Part shown: in pieces, positions 33,859 through 46,430 of the stretch | Layout of the letters: the number at the start of each line of letters is the position of its first letter | How positions within the stretch are numbered: the first letter of the stretch is position 1 | Translations under genes and position numbers: made by a program | Notes under the pieces: generated by a model | Seen by the model: only the letters and a program-made list of their open reading frames with translations | Told to the model about the DNA's origin: nothing | Databases searched by the model: none | Source: Colletotrichum lupini | Taxonomy: Eukaryota > Ascomycota > Sordariomycetes > Glomerellales > Glomerellaceae | Reading direction: 5' to 3' | Length of the DNA stretch: 64,000 bases | NCBI RefSeq assembly: GCF_023278565.1 | Contig: NC_064682.1 | Coordinates: 3,348,001 to 3,412,000, forward strand

Positions 33859-35521
33859 ATGCCGTCTCTCCGGCCTCTGCTCAACCCGATCCTGGGCCCC
33901 GAGCCCCGCCAACCGGACCGGATCCCCACAGACACGGTGGTCCAGCTCTCCGCCATGGACAGTTCCTGGATGATGCGCATGATGGTCATGAGCTGGAGCA
34001 TGTGCTTCCGCGACGTTCTTGACCCTGCCATGCTCCACGCCTCCCTCTCAGAGCTCCTCACCATCGGCAACTGGAAGAAGCTGGGCGCAAGGCCGCGACT
34101 AACGGTAAGTTCTCGTCCTTGCGATGCTCCAAAGCTCCTACTCAGCCTCTATCTGTAAGAGACACTTGGGAAGTATCTATAAGTAACAATCATATCAGAA
34201 AGACGGCAAAATCGAACTTCACATCCCTCAATCCTTCACGCCCTCCCGCCCAGCGGTCCACTTCACAACAGAACCAAATCCATCCAGTGTCACCGGTCAC
34301 CCTCTATCCTCAACCATCCCCTCCCTCTTCCTCCCTCACAAAACAAACAACTCTTCCCCAAACCTCCCCATCATCCTCGACACCCCCTCAACCCTCACCC
34401 CTCTCCTCGCCGGCCCCGAAGCACCAAAAACCTTCAAAGACTACACAATCACAGACCGCCCCCTCCTAACCCTCCACATCATAACCTTCACCGACGCAAC
34501 CTTCGTTACAATAACCTACCCGCACAGCATCACAGACGGCATGGGCCGTCGCGAACTCGTCGAGAACTGGTGCCGCGTCCTAGCCGGCAGGCAAGACCTC
34601 GTCACGCCCCTAGCAGACCCGTCCTCTGACCCAATGGCAAAAGTCGCCTCCGCAAAGAAGCAGCGCTACGACGAGTCGTTCTTATGGGAACACAAGAAGT
34701 TGACGGGCTGGGGTAAAGTGCGGTTCACGCTCGGCTTGCTGTGGTACCTCCTCACGAACCGCATCCGCCAGCGAAACATCTTCATCCCAGCCGCGGCACT
34801 CCTCCGCCTCCGCGAGCGTGCCGAAGCAGATATAGCGACAGCCGTAGGTGAAGAACCGACGACAACAGGCCGCCTCAGCGACGGCGACATCCTAACAGCA
34901 TACCTCGTCCGCCTAGCCTGCTCCCGCATCCCTTCCTCTCAACCCACGAAACCAATCTCCATCCCCACGGCCCTCGACCTCCGCGGCCGGCTGCACTCAG
35001 ACGACCTGCCCCCGGGCGAAGCACACGTCTCGAATCTGGTAGCATACAACTGGACCAATACCACAGCCCTTGGCCTCCTCCACGTCCCCTTTGGCAAAGC
35101 CGTCGCGCTGATCCGTAACTCGGTGCGGTCTCAGCTCACGGATGCGCAGGTATACGCCTCGACTCGACTTACATATACCGCCGTCGCGGAGAGCGGGAGC
35201 ACGAATCAGTTTACGGAGGCGAATGGGTTCGTGGTGTCTGTCTCGAATGTGGGGAAGGCGAGGTTTCACGAGGTGATTGATTTTAGTCCTGCGATTGTCA
35301 AGGCTGAAGAGGGGCCGGGAGATGAAGGGAAAGGGGAGGAGGGGGAGAGGAAGACGCCGAGGGGGAAGATCGTATGGCAGTGTAATACCCCGAGAATGAG
35401 CCTGCTTCCGCCGTGTCTGATTTATATCCAGGGGAAAGATCACGAGGGAAATTATTTGGCGCAGATGGTGGTTTCGGAGAGGACGTGGCGGGTGATTGAG
35501 GATGAGGTTAAGAGGGTGTAG
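33859..35521 (+). CDS. HxxxD acyltransferase (BAHD/trichothecene acetyltransferase-like)
   Basis: Exons 33859-34104 and 34199-35521 give 522 aa. The join (GTAAGT to ATATCAG, 94 nt) keeps one frame through KDGKIELHIPQSF to the catalytic motif HSITDG (His191, Asp195), the HxxxD(G) signature of CoA-dependent acyltransferases. LTLHIITFTDATFVTITYPH just before it is the usual strand leading to that His. C-terminal features include LSDGDILTAYLVRLAC and SIPTALDLRGRL, both typical of the family. The structural DFGWG motif of plant BAHD enzymes is not apparent, as in many fungal members. These enzymes acylate hydroxyl or amine groups of specialised metabolites; the substrate is unknown. The start is the first ATG before MPSLRPLLNPILG. 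The gene lies about 200 bp from the edge of the AT-rich block and is convergent with the CSC1-like gene. Confidence 0.85.
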
Positions 35522-35731
35522 ATCCTCGGTGTGTTCCGCACAAGGCAAACATCACGAGCACACGCTATGGAGATCATCTTCAACATGCAAATCGGAAACT
35601 AGAATTGGGAAGCCGCTCGATCTCTGAGCCAAAAAGCAGCATATTACTTTGCTGATATCTCTACGGAGTATCATCCAACCACAAATACACCAAAACGCCA
35701 CGCTACATTAAGTTTGGTCGAAAACAAGCCC

Positions 35732-38700
35732 CTAATACAAAACACGAGGCACCCAAAACGGCGCCTTCTCAAGCTCAACCTCGATCCGGTTCTTGGCATT
35801 CAACTCGGCCCCCTCGTCAGAACACCCGACAACCTTGCTACAGTGCTCCACCTCCTGCTTGCTCACCCCCGCCGCGTCGCGCGGGATCCAAATCACCGGC
35901 GTCGGCGACGCCATCTCGGGCGGCCAGTACGCCCGACGGGCGTAATCTGCGGGATACGTCTCGGTCGGATCGGGCAGGTCGACGGGGATGGTGCGCCGGA
36001 GGGTGGAGAAGTCGTCAAAGACGCCCGGGTGGAGCCAGCGGAGGACAAAGTTGGGGTCCGGGTCCGGCGCGGGGTCGATCCAGTGCATTATGTAGCCTAT
36101 GGGGCCCGCGAGACCGTACTGTTCGGCCGTGGCTTGCATTTTCTTGGCGACGGCGCCGGCGGACCAGTCCTGGACGGAGGCCATGAGGCCTGATGCGCCT
36201 TCGATGCCTCGGGTGCCGTTGACTTCGTGCGTCGGGCCCTCGTTCTCCTCGCCTGGGTCGAAAAAGTCTGGGTACGCGGCGGTGATGTCGGCGTCGGTGA
36301 GGAAGTCGTCTTGCGGGTAGTCTGGGGCGACGAAGCCGCCGTCGAGCTCTTCCATCTCGAGCGCGAGGGCGCGGGGGATGTTGTAGAGTAAGGGGAAGAT
36401 TGCTTCGCGGAGGGAGATGTGGACGAGCGCGGTGAAGATGAGGAAGCCGATCATGAGGACCATGGGGATGTAGGCTGCGCGCAGGGCAAAGAGGCCGACG
36501 AGGCAGATTGTGGCGAGGTAGAGGCCGACGAGGAGGTGCATCAGAGCGCGGGGGTATACGAGGCCGCGAGTGTCGATGGAGGCGTCGCTGACGTAGAGGA
36601 GGTTGTACTTGTAGACTAGGTAGATGCAGTACAGACCGGCGGCGGCGAAGCCGAGAACGACGGGCGCGATGCAGGAGTAGCTGATGGCTAGTAAAGGTCA
36701 GTATCAAAGAATGGTAGGCGAAGAGTACAGCGATGCTTACCGATGACGCCCATGTTTGTGAAGACGGGGAAGACGGCACCCCAGTGCACGGGTCGCTCCC
36801 TGTGCCAGATCCTGAATAGTCCACGAGGGTTATCAAAGCCCTTTGCCATGATGTGATGGCGGAAGATGTCGAATGCTCGTAGCAGAGACGCAGCACCAAC
36901 AGCTAGGCACTGGATGAGGATGTAGGATATGTAAAAGTTGGAGGACTTGGGCAAGTTGTCGGCCAGCAGGTCCTTTGCTGAAAGAGGGTCTTTCAGGACT
37001 TGTGTAAGAGCCGCCGATGCAGCGGATGTAAGAGTCGTGATCAGGAAGACCTGAACTACTTGGAACGCAAAATAGGCGTGTTGTACGAAGAGTTCGATCA
37101 GAGAGAGCGAGGGGACGCCTGCAAGCCTGGCACAACCTTTGCAAGAGTTAGTAGCATGAATAAGGGGCCGACAGGAACACTTACCTCGCAGCATCCAAGG
37201 AACGATGGCCATGAGGAACGACAGGGCCAACGCGGGCAGCAGACCACTGATGATACCGGTGACCGGGTCGGGCAGTTTGGTAATCCACACCAGGAATGGG
37301 AATGTTTCCGACAAGAACTTGATGTTGGAAATAGTTCCGACAATGGCGGACGGAATAGACCAGAACACAATGGCGGCGGTGATGAAGGCGCGCATCAAAA
37401 AGTCTCTGGCGATACGCTCAAACCACTGCATCCGAAGAGAGCTCCATACCACTTCGTCTGGACGAATACCGATATACCGCGGCGACATGTGCAGCGGGCG
37501 GTTGTGCGCCAAAGTCTGATACGCGCGCTCGGCATCAGCCTGGGAGGAGAACTCGACAAAAGCAGTGGGTAGTCGACGACCTTCGCCCTTGAGAAATCCT
37601 CGACGCAACTTGTTAATCTGTTGCGTGAGGGCCTTGATGCGAAGGCGCGTCCACTTGATCGTATCGACGCGGCGGAAGAAGTTGGCCAGGGGTCGGTGGT
37701 ACGGACGTTCGCTGGCCCCGATCCACTGTGCGGCGACGGAGCCGTTGACGTCGGGCAGGGCGGTGTTCTCTTGGTGCGGGTATCCTTTCTCGGGGTCGTC
37801 GGACCGTTCCGAGCTTCCGCTCGATGGCGGGCTCGAGACGGTTTCAGGGAGAACCGGTAGAGCGGCGGCAATCGCCTTGAGTTGCTTGTTCCTCCGTTTG
37901 TTGGCCATCTTGATCAGGCGAATCTCGGCCTTTTCCAACCGCATCGCCGTCTCGTCTCGCTCCTTGACGAGCCTTTCCAAGTCGCTCGTGTCTCGGGGGA
38001 TCCAGACGTTCTTGACGGTGTCGCCAAACAACTTTCGCATACGGGCGGCATCTTGGTATTTTGGCGGGACACAGCCGAACATGACCGTCCGGGAAGACAG
38101 CCGCTTGGAGTAGTAGGGTGATAGTAGGTAGGCATGGCGAAGATTGATGTAGTATATGCATTCACGGTAGATTGTGAAGAGGATAAATCCTGAAGGGAGG
38201 GTTAGCATACCGCAACCATCGCATGGAATAGGGGGCACCTACCGAAGAAGACCCACGCAATGATTGCGTGGGCAAAGAGCATTTTGGAGTTCTGGACATT
38301 GCCTATGGTGATGCGGTCCAGTTGTGATAGACCACCGGTGCCGGTAGCATGGATAGTCATTAATGTTGGCCATGTCATGCAAATACCAACAAAGCAGATC
38401 ATAGTAAGTATCCTCAGATACCGAAGGAAGAGGAAGGCATCCAGTGAGGAGCGATTCAGGATTTCCGTATCCGGAACCGTCCAGAACGGCTTCACCCAGT
38501 TGAGCCATCCTTTGGGAAGCTGTACGCTTTGCTCGCTGTCGTGGAAATCAGCATGCTGTACGAATCACTATACGGGTGACGATGGGGTGATGACATACTG
38601 AGAGAAAAAGTCTCTAAGAATAGTGCGTGGGGAGTAGACGCGGAGACTCCTTCGACGCAGGGCCCAGAAGATGAGCAGGCATACGACAGTGTAGATGAGC

Positions 38701-38947
38701 ACGGGGACGAGGGTGCTGACGAGCGACATCAACGAAGACGAGTCAGAACCGACGTTCAGTTTGCTGACGGTTCCGCCGCCCGTCGAGTTATCGCGGGCGG
38801 AACCAACGCGACCATCACCATCACTGCCATCGCCGTTGAGCGACTATTCACACACACGTACAGTTAGTTTTGGGGGAGGCCTCAAAAAGCTGCTCACGGG
38901 AGTGACGGGATGGAGTCGTTGGGAGGATGTCTTACAATTTCCACCAT
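35732..38947 (-). CDS. CSC1: CSC1/OSCA/TMEM63-type osmosensitive cation channel
   Basis: Exons 38947-38936, 38843-38599, 38535-38243, 38189-37185, 37136-36741 and 36687-35732 give 968 aa in one frame. Order fits the family: an N-terminal RSN1_TM part (LVSTLVPVLIYTVVCLLIFWAL, then LRILTMICFVGICMTWPTL), a large cytosolic RRM-like PHM7_cyt loop (FGDTVKNVWIPRDTSDLERL, TAFVEFSSQADAERAYQ, YIGIRPDEVVWSSL), then the multi-pass RSN1_7TM pore (ITAAIVFWSIPSAIVGTISN, GIISGLLPALALSFLMAIVP) and the C-terminal extracellular PHM7_ext-like tail with EELGG-like acidic residues. It should sit in the plasma or internal membrane and conduct cations on osmotic or mechanical stress. The first coding exon is only four codons. 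The intron 37137-37184 is 48 nt, in frame and stop-free. Other introns are 53-92 nt with CTAAC or CTGAT branches. The second donor could also be GTCATC rather than GTATGT. Confidence 0.9.
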
Positions 38948-41900
38948 TGCAGCTGAAACTGCACAACATGTCTTTGGGCGCTCAGGTACCCCGATCCGTT
39001 TAGTTGAAGCGAAGCCGGCTGAATGGGCGGGGATCGTGGGATTGATATTGGTAGAATACGGAGTACTGTGTACGGAGTTGGGACCGGCGTGATGCCGACT
39101 TGTCAGGGTCAGACGATGGAGTTCTCTGGGCGTGGGGACGTCGTCTCGTTAAAACCTGCACCCGGCAGGATAGGCAGACTACGGTCTGACCCCCGCGGAC
39201 TTGCAGACCTAGCGCTGCGGGCGATCAATTAGATCATTGACGGGGGCTGGCCGTTTTGCCGTTGGGCTGGCGTGTGTGCGTGTGTGGTGCTTGGGATGGG
39301 ATGGGATGGGATGTGGCCGCCTACTGCTGGCCCGGTAGGGATTGGCGTGGGCTCTTTTGCGATGAGAGATGCTGATCCCTCTCAATACCAAGACTTTGGC
39401 AGCGAAGCGAACTTAGCGACGGGAAGCGATCTATGTTAGGCGTCGCGCAGACCGACAGTTTTGCGAAGCCCTCGGGAGGGACCCTGTCGGAATGGCGGCT
39501 GGGAAGATAGGAAATGTGATAATATTGCTGGGTGTCGCTGATGAATTGACGAGTTCGGACGAGCGCGATGACAATTGACAGCTCAGGGCTCAGGCAGCGG
39601 GAAGCCAAAGAAGAAAACTTGCGCCCGAAAGGGGAATGGCTGACTTGGTGTTTCTCAGTCGTTCCTCAGTCCTTTGGCTGTGGCTCCTCTCAATTGGTTC
39701 CTCGGTGATCCCCTGGGCGGCCCCACTCCACGGCCAAAGGACGGTGCGGGCCCAGACCCACTTGTGGCAGCTTCCGTCGCCACCAGCCATTGGCTGCCTC
39801 CGATGATTGAGCCCCTCCGCTCTGTGATTGGTCTGAAGAGAGAAACGCTAAGATTGATTGCCTTTCAAGCGGGTCCTCCAGGGAGAAACATTTCCCCACG
39901 GTCCCGGAACAGGGGTCTTGCGTACCTTTTGCAGTACTAGAAGTCTCCACTTTGCAGACGGCTGACGGCATCCATGTACCCGACCCGAGAAAAGCTTTGA
40001 TTACGAAATCCTCTGCTCCTTTCCACCTTTGGTTTTCCAAGCGAAGAATCTTGCGGCCGAGGTTCGCCGAGAGCGAAGTTAACAAAGACAAACTGGGAAG
40101 CCTTGCCCACATACCCGGGCAAAATTCAGACATCTCTCCAGACTGCAGAACCAAACAGAAAAGAAAAACCAAGTTTTTTGGCCCCCATGCCCCTTTCGGA
40201 GGTTACAATTGAGAGCCCACTACAGCTGAACTTTAATTCTTGGCCCAGCACTGGCCCGGCACGCGCAAGTGCGGAGCTGGCTCCGATTTCTTCTCATCGA
40301 CGCAAATGGACACTGATCGACGATATCTTCTTTCAACGCTCAGCTGAACTCTTTTTCGTTCAACCGTGTCATTCGCCTGAGTACCGCAGATGAGACCGAC
40401 CTAACGACCGCTCGGATCCACCCTACACATTCTTCAACCACCCAGACACCTTCACTAGACTCAACGTAGACTTGGTAGACGTACGAATAGAGCCGCCTGC
40501 CGCAACTTTGCAAGAAACAAGCCGTGCCAAGTTAGGTACTACACACCGCGAGTCAGCAAGGCTAGTCCAGCTCTCGCACTGATCTGCCACATCTCTCTCT
40601 GATTCTGCAAGTGATTGGCGTCGCCCTATATGCAAGGGAGACACGGATATTGTCTCCAGCCTTGGGCAGACGATCTTGGACCATGCCACGTGATGATGCC
40701 TTGTCAGGATGAAGCTTTGACGCCTGACAGACTACGTAGTACGAATCCACACGACAAAGGCCAGGAAAACCTGGTATTGGGGCCGCCGTTCACTCGCCGT
40801 TCCCTCGGGGAGACGCCTCACGGCCAGACCGAAGCAACTCGGGCTTTTGTTCAGAGACCATTCCCAACTAAAGACCGCGGAATCCTCCCGGTATTTCTGA
40901 TCGGGAATGTCTCACTACCTTCGGATACCAGGATCATGGGGTAAAGATAACAGCATCACGGCCTGCTTCCTATTTGCCAGTGGGGACAACTTGGCAACTT
41001 GAACTCCTGCTTCAGGACTGACCCCGATTGTGTTCATGGGATTGCTTGCGTGGCTAGGCTAGCCTTGGCTGCCCTATTTGCAAACGGTAAGGTTGAAACG
41101 TGCTTAGCATGTTTACCCCACAGAGTAACGTTGCAACATCACTGGATAACTCTGAAATGAGGACATCTTACCTCATGGCGATGGCTGCATGGCAGGGAGA
41201 CTCTGGACGTGTTCTTAGGTTGGGGACGGTTGGTGCGGTGTTGACAAAGTGCGGCTGGTCCAATGGCAACAGCCAGGATACCGAAGCATACCGATGTGAA
41301 GCGTTTCCAGGCCTTTCGCAGGCATCTTCAGAGCCATTTATTTCTCGCCTCTCTAAAAGGCCCGATACAACTGCATGAAGAAACATGCGAATGCTGGTTT
41401 AAGAGCAATATCTCGCTCACCCATGTTCCTGGCCTCATCGCATGATGAACAAAGAGTTCTCTTTCGGGTCATTTCACAGCGAGATCTCTTGGATCCGAGT
41501 GGCCAGCCTCGAGATTCCTCACTCTTGAGCCCTGTTCGCCTGGTGTAATTGTTCATCCAGCCAATGCCCTGTCGGCTAAACATTTGGAATGAAGACTCCA
41601 AGACTCCAAGTATCAATGTGTTGTAGAGAAAGACGAGCCAAGCTCCACAAGTGCTGGGAGTCTGACCACGAAGACATAACGTAGCACTTGAGACTTTGAG
41701 ACGTGGCCATGAACTCTCGGTACTTTATGCCCTGTAAGGCATATGGATGGCGAGAGCATATTTAAATTCATCTTCACCATGTTCCATGCCATTTCGCGTA
41801 TTGTAAAGAGACTGAATGCCTTGAATGGAAAATTATCATTTAAACGTCTTCCAACAGTGGCTATCAAACCCGACTTCAAGTTATGTCTCGAAGTGTTTGT

Positions 41901-43117
41901 TGGCGAGCAGAGATGAGAGTCTCCCTGAATAGATGGCGGTATGGCTTACTCTTCCCCTGAGTGAAAAACTTCACTCCTGCTGAGAATAGGGGTATTTGGA
42001 CCTACCAATAGCCTGACTCGCTTGGACTCTCCCTACCGCCAAGCGAATGCGAGATCTTGGACTTCGACGCACTTGTAATCAACGAGAACTCCCGGAAGCC
42101 GAGAGATTTCCAAATGTTGGTCGTCAGCTTCTTCAAGTCCACAGCAAGGCAATGCCGCGCCGGGTAGGCGAAGTCAGGTAGCCATCTTGTCAAATGTCTC
42201 GGGAGTCCCTGAAGACGCACCGTGGAATTGGCAGGCTGATGAAGTAATGGGATGGGGCGTTACGATCTAACGCATTCAATGTCATTGTCATGTTGGTTGT
42301 CACTGTTCAGTGAACAGAGTACCTATGACGAGCTTCCATTGACCCGAGTAAGCCTTCCGACATCCACATGAGAGGTAGATCACCTGCAACAGCGAAAGTT
42401 CCCCACCAGTTAGAGGCAACTCATAGTCTCATATCTCATCGAAGGAATCGCCACAATGACAATCGATAGCTTAGATGGGCACCACTCAAACATCAGCAAG
42501 TGAACAAAGGCTTGGTATAACTGTGTCTAGACTCCACTGACCTCGACCTTTCCGTTCCGGTTCTCTCACACTCGTCTGGGCAAGCTCGACTGGTTACGGA
42601 GTCGTCGGCTCGAACATCCATCTTAACCTTGTACACTCGCCTTAATCGCTTTAAGCATTGATTGAGCTTTCGAGGTTCTCGGCAGGAAGTTCATCACTCA
42701 CTCAAATAGTATTGAACTACTTTACTATATTATACGTAGACCTGTCATTTTCCCCTGAGAGCGAATCCCTAGGTATCCGTACACAGTCCGATTACATACA
42801 ATCGCCATTTCTGCATCAAGCTGATGAAATCTGCAAGCACCTGAATTCGAGATAGACTAAGGGGTCGTAGGGGCTACTTACTGCATCTCATCAAGCCTCG
42901 TCGCTACTGATCTGCTTCTGTCAATGCGCGATCCTCCACAGCACTACTTGCAGCCTTCTACCATCTCGAACCCAAATTCTGTGTACCAAATAGGCTCTCT
43001 CATGAGCCTGCCTTCGTGAGTCGTGACGCGTTTTCATGGCGCCGGGAATCTCCTAAACTAGCCCGACTAGCTTCTCCTTAGCAGAACACGCCACGGTACG
43101 TATCTCAGCCCGCTTTT
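38948..43117. other. About 4.2 kb GC-normal gene desert
   Basis: This begins with the CSC1-like gene's promoter region (leader unclear) and then shows only short, inconsistent frames. A GGGAT tandem lies near 39,295-39,312. No gene, RNA or mobile-element end is recognisable up to the copia insertion site. Confidence 0.5.
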
Positions 43118-43122
43118 TCAAC
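43118..43122. other. Target-site duplication TCAAC, left copy
   Basis: TCAAC immediately precedes the left LTR and is repeated exactly at 50,092-50,096 after the right LTR. Five bp is the normal Ty1/copia duplication length. Confidence 0.85.
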
Positions 43123-43324
43123 TGTTAGTATCCCTATTACAGGGTAGTTGGTTCGAACCGTAGTTGACGAAGAGATTAATTAAACTATCTAGATATCTGC
43201 GTAGGTATAAAAAGGAGGTTCTAACCGTAGGTTAGGCTAGCTACGATAATCGTAAATAGGGCCCCTAATTAGCCCTTACGTAGTCGGCTATATACCGCGG
43301 TTAAATTAGACTTCTAATCCGATA
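43123..43324 (-). repeat. Left LTR (3' LTR) of the copia element
   Basis: 202 bp, the same length as the right copy. I count 22 differences between the two copies, all transitions. The outer (left) part mostly keeps the G or C state, while the inner part is mostly T or A. Confidence 0.92.
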
Positions 43325-43504
43325 CTAACTTTCTCTTTTTTTTATCGATTTAACCGCTACGGTTAGAGGTATAATTCGACCTCGGGCCCGTTTACTAAGT
43401 CGTCTCCTTTTCCCCCTTTTCTCTATTCTTTTTATATAACCTATCCCTTTATTTATACGGTAACTTTTCTGCTACTTACGAATTACTCTAATCCCTTATT
43501 TAGT

Positions 43505-46430
43505 ACTACTTTTATAAAAGCGTCTACGAGGTTATCTTTACTATTAATCTAATAGATCTCGAGTATCTCGCGCCTTTCGTACGATTACCTAAGGGCTATA
43601 ATATCGATTATAAGCCTCTTTTCTTTCGTCGTTCCTAATTTAACGAGGTATTCGTATAGCGAGTAGGAATCGGTATAAATAACCGTTAAAATAGGTAGAA
43701 AGCTAATTCGATCGGTAATCTTCTTTAGTATTATTAAAATTATATAAAAAAGGTTAACGCCGTTAACTATACTATAAACCTCTAACGCTAATATACTTCT
43801 CGTTACCTACTTACTTTTAGTTAATAAGTAATAGATTATATTACCGTATATAGTAAATTCGCTCTCGCCTATACTCTCATTAGCTAGGATAATAATATAC
43901 CCTAATTACGAAATAAGGTCGTTATTATTTATAAATAACCTATTAATAAAGACGTAAAGCTTACTAGTCGTAAGGTCGATTAGGTAATAAACGAGACCTC
44001 GATCGAGATTCGTTTATTACTACTTAAGCCGCTTATTAAGTACCTCGATATCTCGTTTAGTTAGATCTATAGCCTGCGCTACTCTAGCGTAGTTAAAAGT
44101 TACCTTAGGCTAATAAATACTCATAATATATACCCCTCGCACAAGCTTAGCCTTATACCGCTTCTTAATATCGGTTACGTTTAGGTTAATAAGGTTAATC
44201 TTCTCGCCCTACCCCTTTTATTAAAAAACGACGATTTCCCTTTTAATTATAAAAATCCCGCCGTTAAATACTAAGGGGGTATTTATTATAAGGACCTCTT
44301 TTAGCTTCGTTACAAAGCCCGCTTTTTAGAGCTCCTCATCCTCTTTCTTTATAAAGTTAATATCAAATAGGCCCAATATATTATCGGTCTACATTCTAAC
44401 GATCCTAAATTAGTCGCTTTCGTACTCCGCGACTAGTAAGCACGGGTCGTACGTAGAAGTAACTATTAATAGTTAATTAATATAAAAGTCGTAGTAAGTA
44501 GCCTACTAATAGGTGCCCGATTCTATAAGCCTATATAGTAGCTTAAGCACTTTAATAATCGTACTTTCTAGGTACTTACTGGCTATTTCTTTCGGTAAAT
44601 AGGCTAGGATTTTCCTTATAAGCCCTGTAGCCGATTAGGTATATACCTAGGTAATATTACGGCTCTAAATCTCGTATCCCTTCTTTTATAGCAATACTAT
44701 TAGTACTATTATCAATCGTTAGCTATAGCGCTATATAGTGGGCAATTATATAAGTAGCGTCGCCTTTTCGACGTCGTCGTACCCCTAAATTACGTATCTA
44801 GACTTCTCGTATAGTTAGGGTATTCCTTTTCTTTTAATTTTACGAACTATTCGCGATTTAAATATACGGAGGTTTGTATACTTTTTTAAATCGTAGAGGA
44901 TAAATTAATAGACCCCTCGATCGCGTAAAGTATTTACTTTAATAAGATCTAATCCCTTATACGGCTTTTTAGTAATTATAATTACGCCTTCTTTACGTAG
45001 TTTAACTACTAGCTCGAAATCGGCTTTCTCTTTTACTATATAAAAAGTATTAATTACCTCGTCGCTAGTAATAAATTACCGCATTAGTACTTACTATCGT
45101 AGTCTCCCGCGACGTATTAATACCCTTTTAGTAATTTCCTCTTCCTCGTCGTCTATTAGTACTACTACGACGATTTCGTTAAAAATAATTTCTTATACCT
45201 CTACCGCGGGTTATATAGCTTCCCCTAGCTCTTTTTTTTTTTATAGGCTAGAAATTACCTCAATAGGATCTATATAATATAGTCTAATTACCGTAATTAA
45301 TACCTCGAGTAACTAGTCGCGATCTCTCGCGACTACGTAAAAACGCTCGTTAATAGAAATTAATTTATATAGCCCAGCCTATTATTAAGTAATTTCGTAC
45401 TATACTCGTATATCCGAATTTAGGGGTATATTTAAATTAACCCCTATATTGGGCCCATTGTGCGTAGTAATTACCTTATTAACTTACCTTCTTATACTTA
45501 CCTCGCATAGTGCCCGCATTACTTTTTTAACTACTTAAGCTCGCTAGCTTATATCTAGCGATAGTAGCGAGGCTAAGGTCGTTTTTAGATATATTCTAAA
45601 TACTAAAAGCGTCGGTATAAGCCTATTAGGCCCTATAATATCGTTATAGTATTTAAGTACCGTCTAGAGGCATTCGTCGTCGTCGGAATCGGGATTTTCC
45701 TTTTTAATAATTTTAAACGCTCTTTTTAACTACTAGTGCGCCCTTTCTACCTTTCTAATACTATAGTACGCTTCGACGGGCACGACTTTTAACTATATAC
45801 TATAAGCTGTCGCATTTTCCTTAAATTCTACTAACTTAAAACTAGTACTAGTATCGGTTCTAATACTATCTAGCGGTCCTTAGTATATATCGATCTAGCT
45901 TTTTTATAGAGCTACCCATACTATTTTTACTTATAAATCCCGCAAGAATTACCCTACTTAGAATAATATAGCCTCGTCGATTATATATAAGACCGGTCGA
46001 CTATTTAAATAGAAAATATTAACGACAATCTCCTAATTAAAGTTAAGCTCATTACGCAATTTAAATTTAAATTTACGTAGGCTCTGCGCATTTATTTAGT
46101 ATTAGTAATATACTTTTATTAACTACTCTAGCGCCCCTATTTCGATATTATTATTACCTAAATACTTTAGGAGGTTATATAGCCTCGTGACCAACGGGTA
46201 GCTAAATCTCTAGTATAGTCGTCTAAGCTCACTTTCCGTTAGGTAATTAATTAACTTCGTATTATTAGTAAGCCTTATAAATACGTACCCCCATCGTCGT
46301 TCGACTATTTCGAAGTACTTACGGCTAGAGATTCTATTCCTCGTATTATCGAATATAATACCTAGTCGATCTATATCTTTTAGATATAAGAGAAATAGGG
46401 TATTAATAGGCAGGATATAGAAAGTCATCG
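43505..46430 (-). pseudogene. Decayed copia pol: GAG-pre-integrase to RNase H
   Basis: Minus-strand fragments are diagnostic. Near 46,200-46,428, LTESELRRLY is followed by a degraded R-F-x-x-P-L-V-T-R-L-Y, the GAG-pre-integrase signature. Near 44,440-44,475, TSTYDPCLLV marks reverse transcriptase; TDNILGL near 44,380 stands where the QTDD-type motif belongs; FNGGIFIIKRE follows. ARVAQAIDL near 44,080 and DNLVDAFIK at 43,510-43,536 are the RNase H end (family form DNPADALTK). Many in-frame TAA/TAG codons interrupt all of it. The integrase part between is too degraded for its catalytic residues to be assigned. Confidence 0.8.

Noticed and set aside
36015..36899. 294-codon Arg/His/Pro-rich frame on the minus strand
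   Set aside because: It is the wrong-frame reading of the last exons of the CSC1-like gene, whose correct frame gives membrane segments.
39284..39320. GT-rich and GGGAT tandem suggesting telomere-like sequence
   Set aside because: Only a few imperfect units; fungal telomeric repeats are TTAGGG arrays, and none occurs here.
43150..43162. GGTTCGAACC resembling a tRNA T-loop or Pol III B-box
   Set aside because: It is a palindrome inside the copia LTR, present in both copies, with no matching tRNA arms around it.
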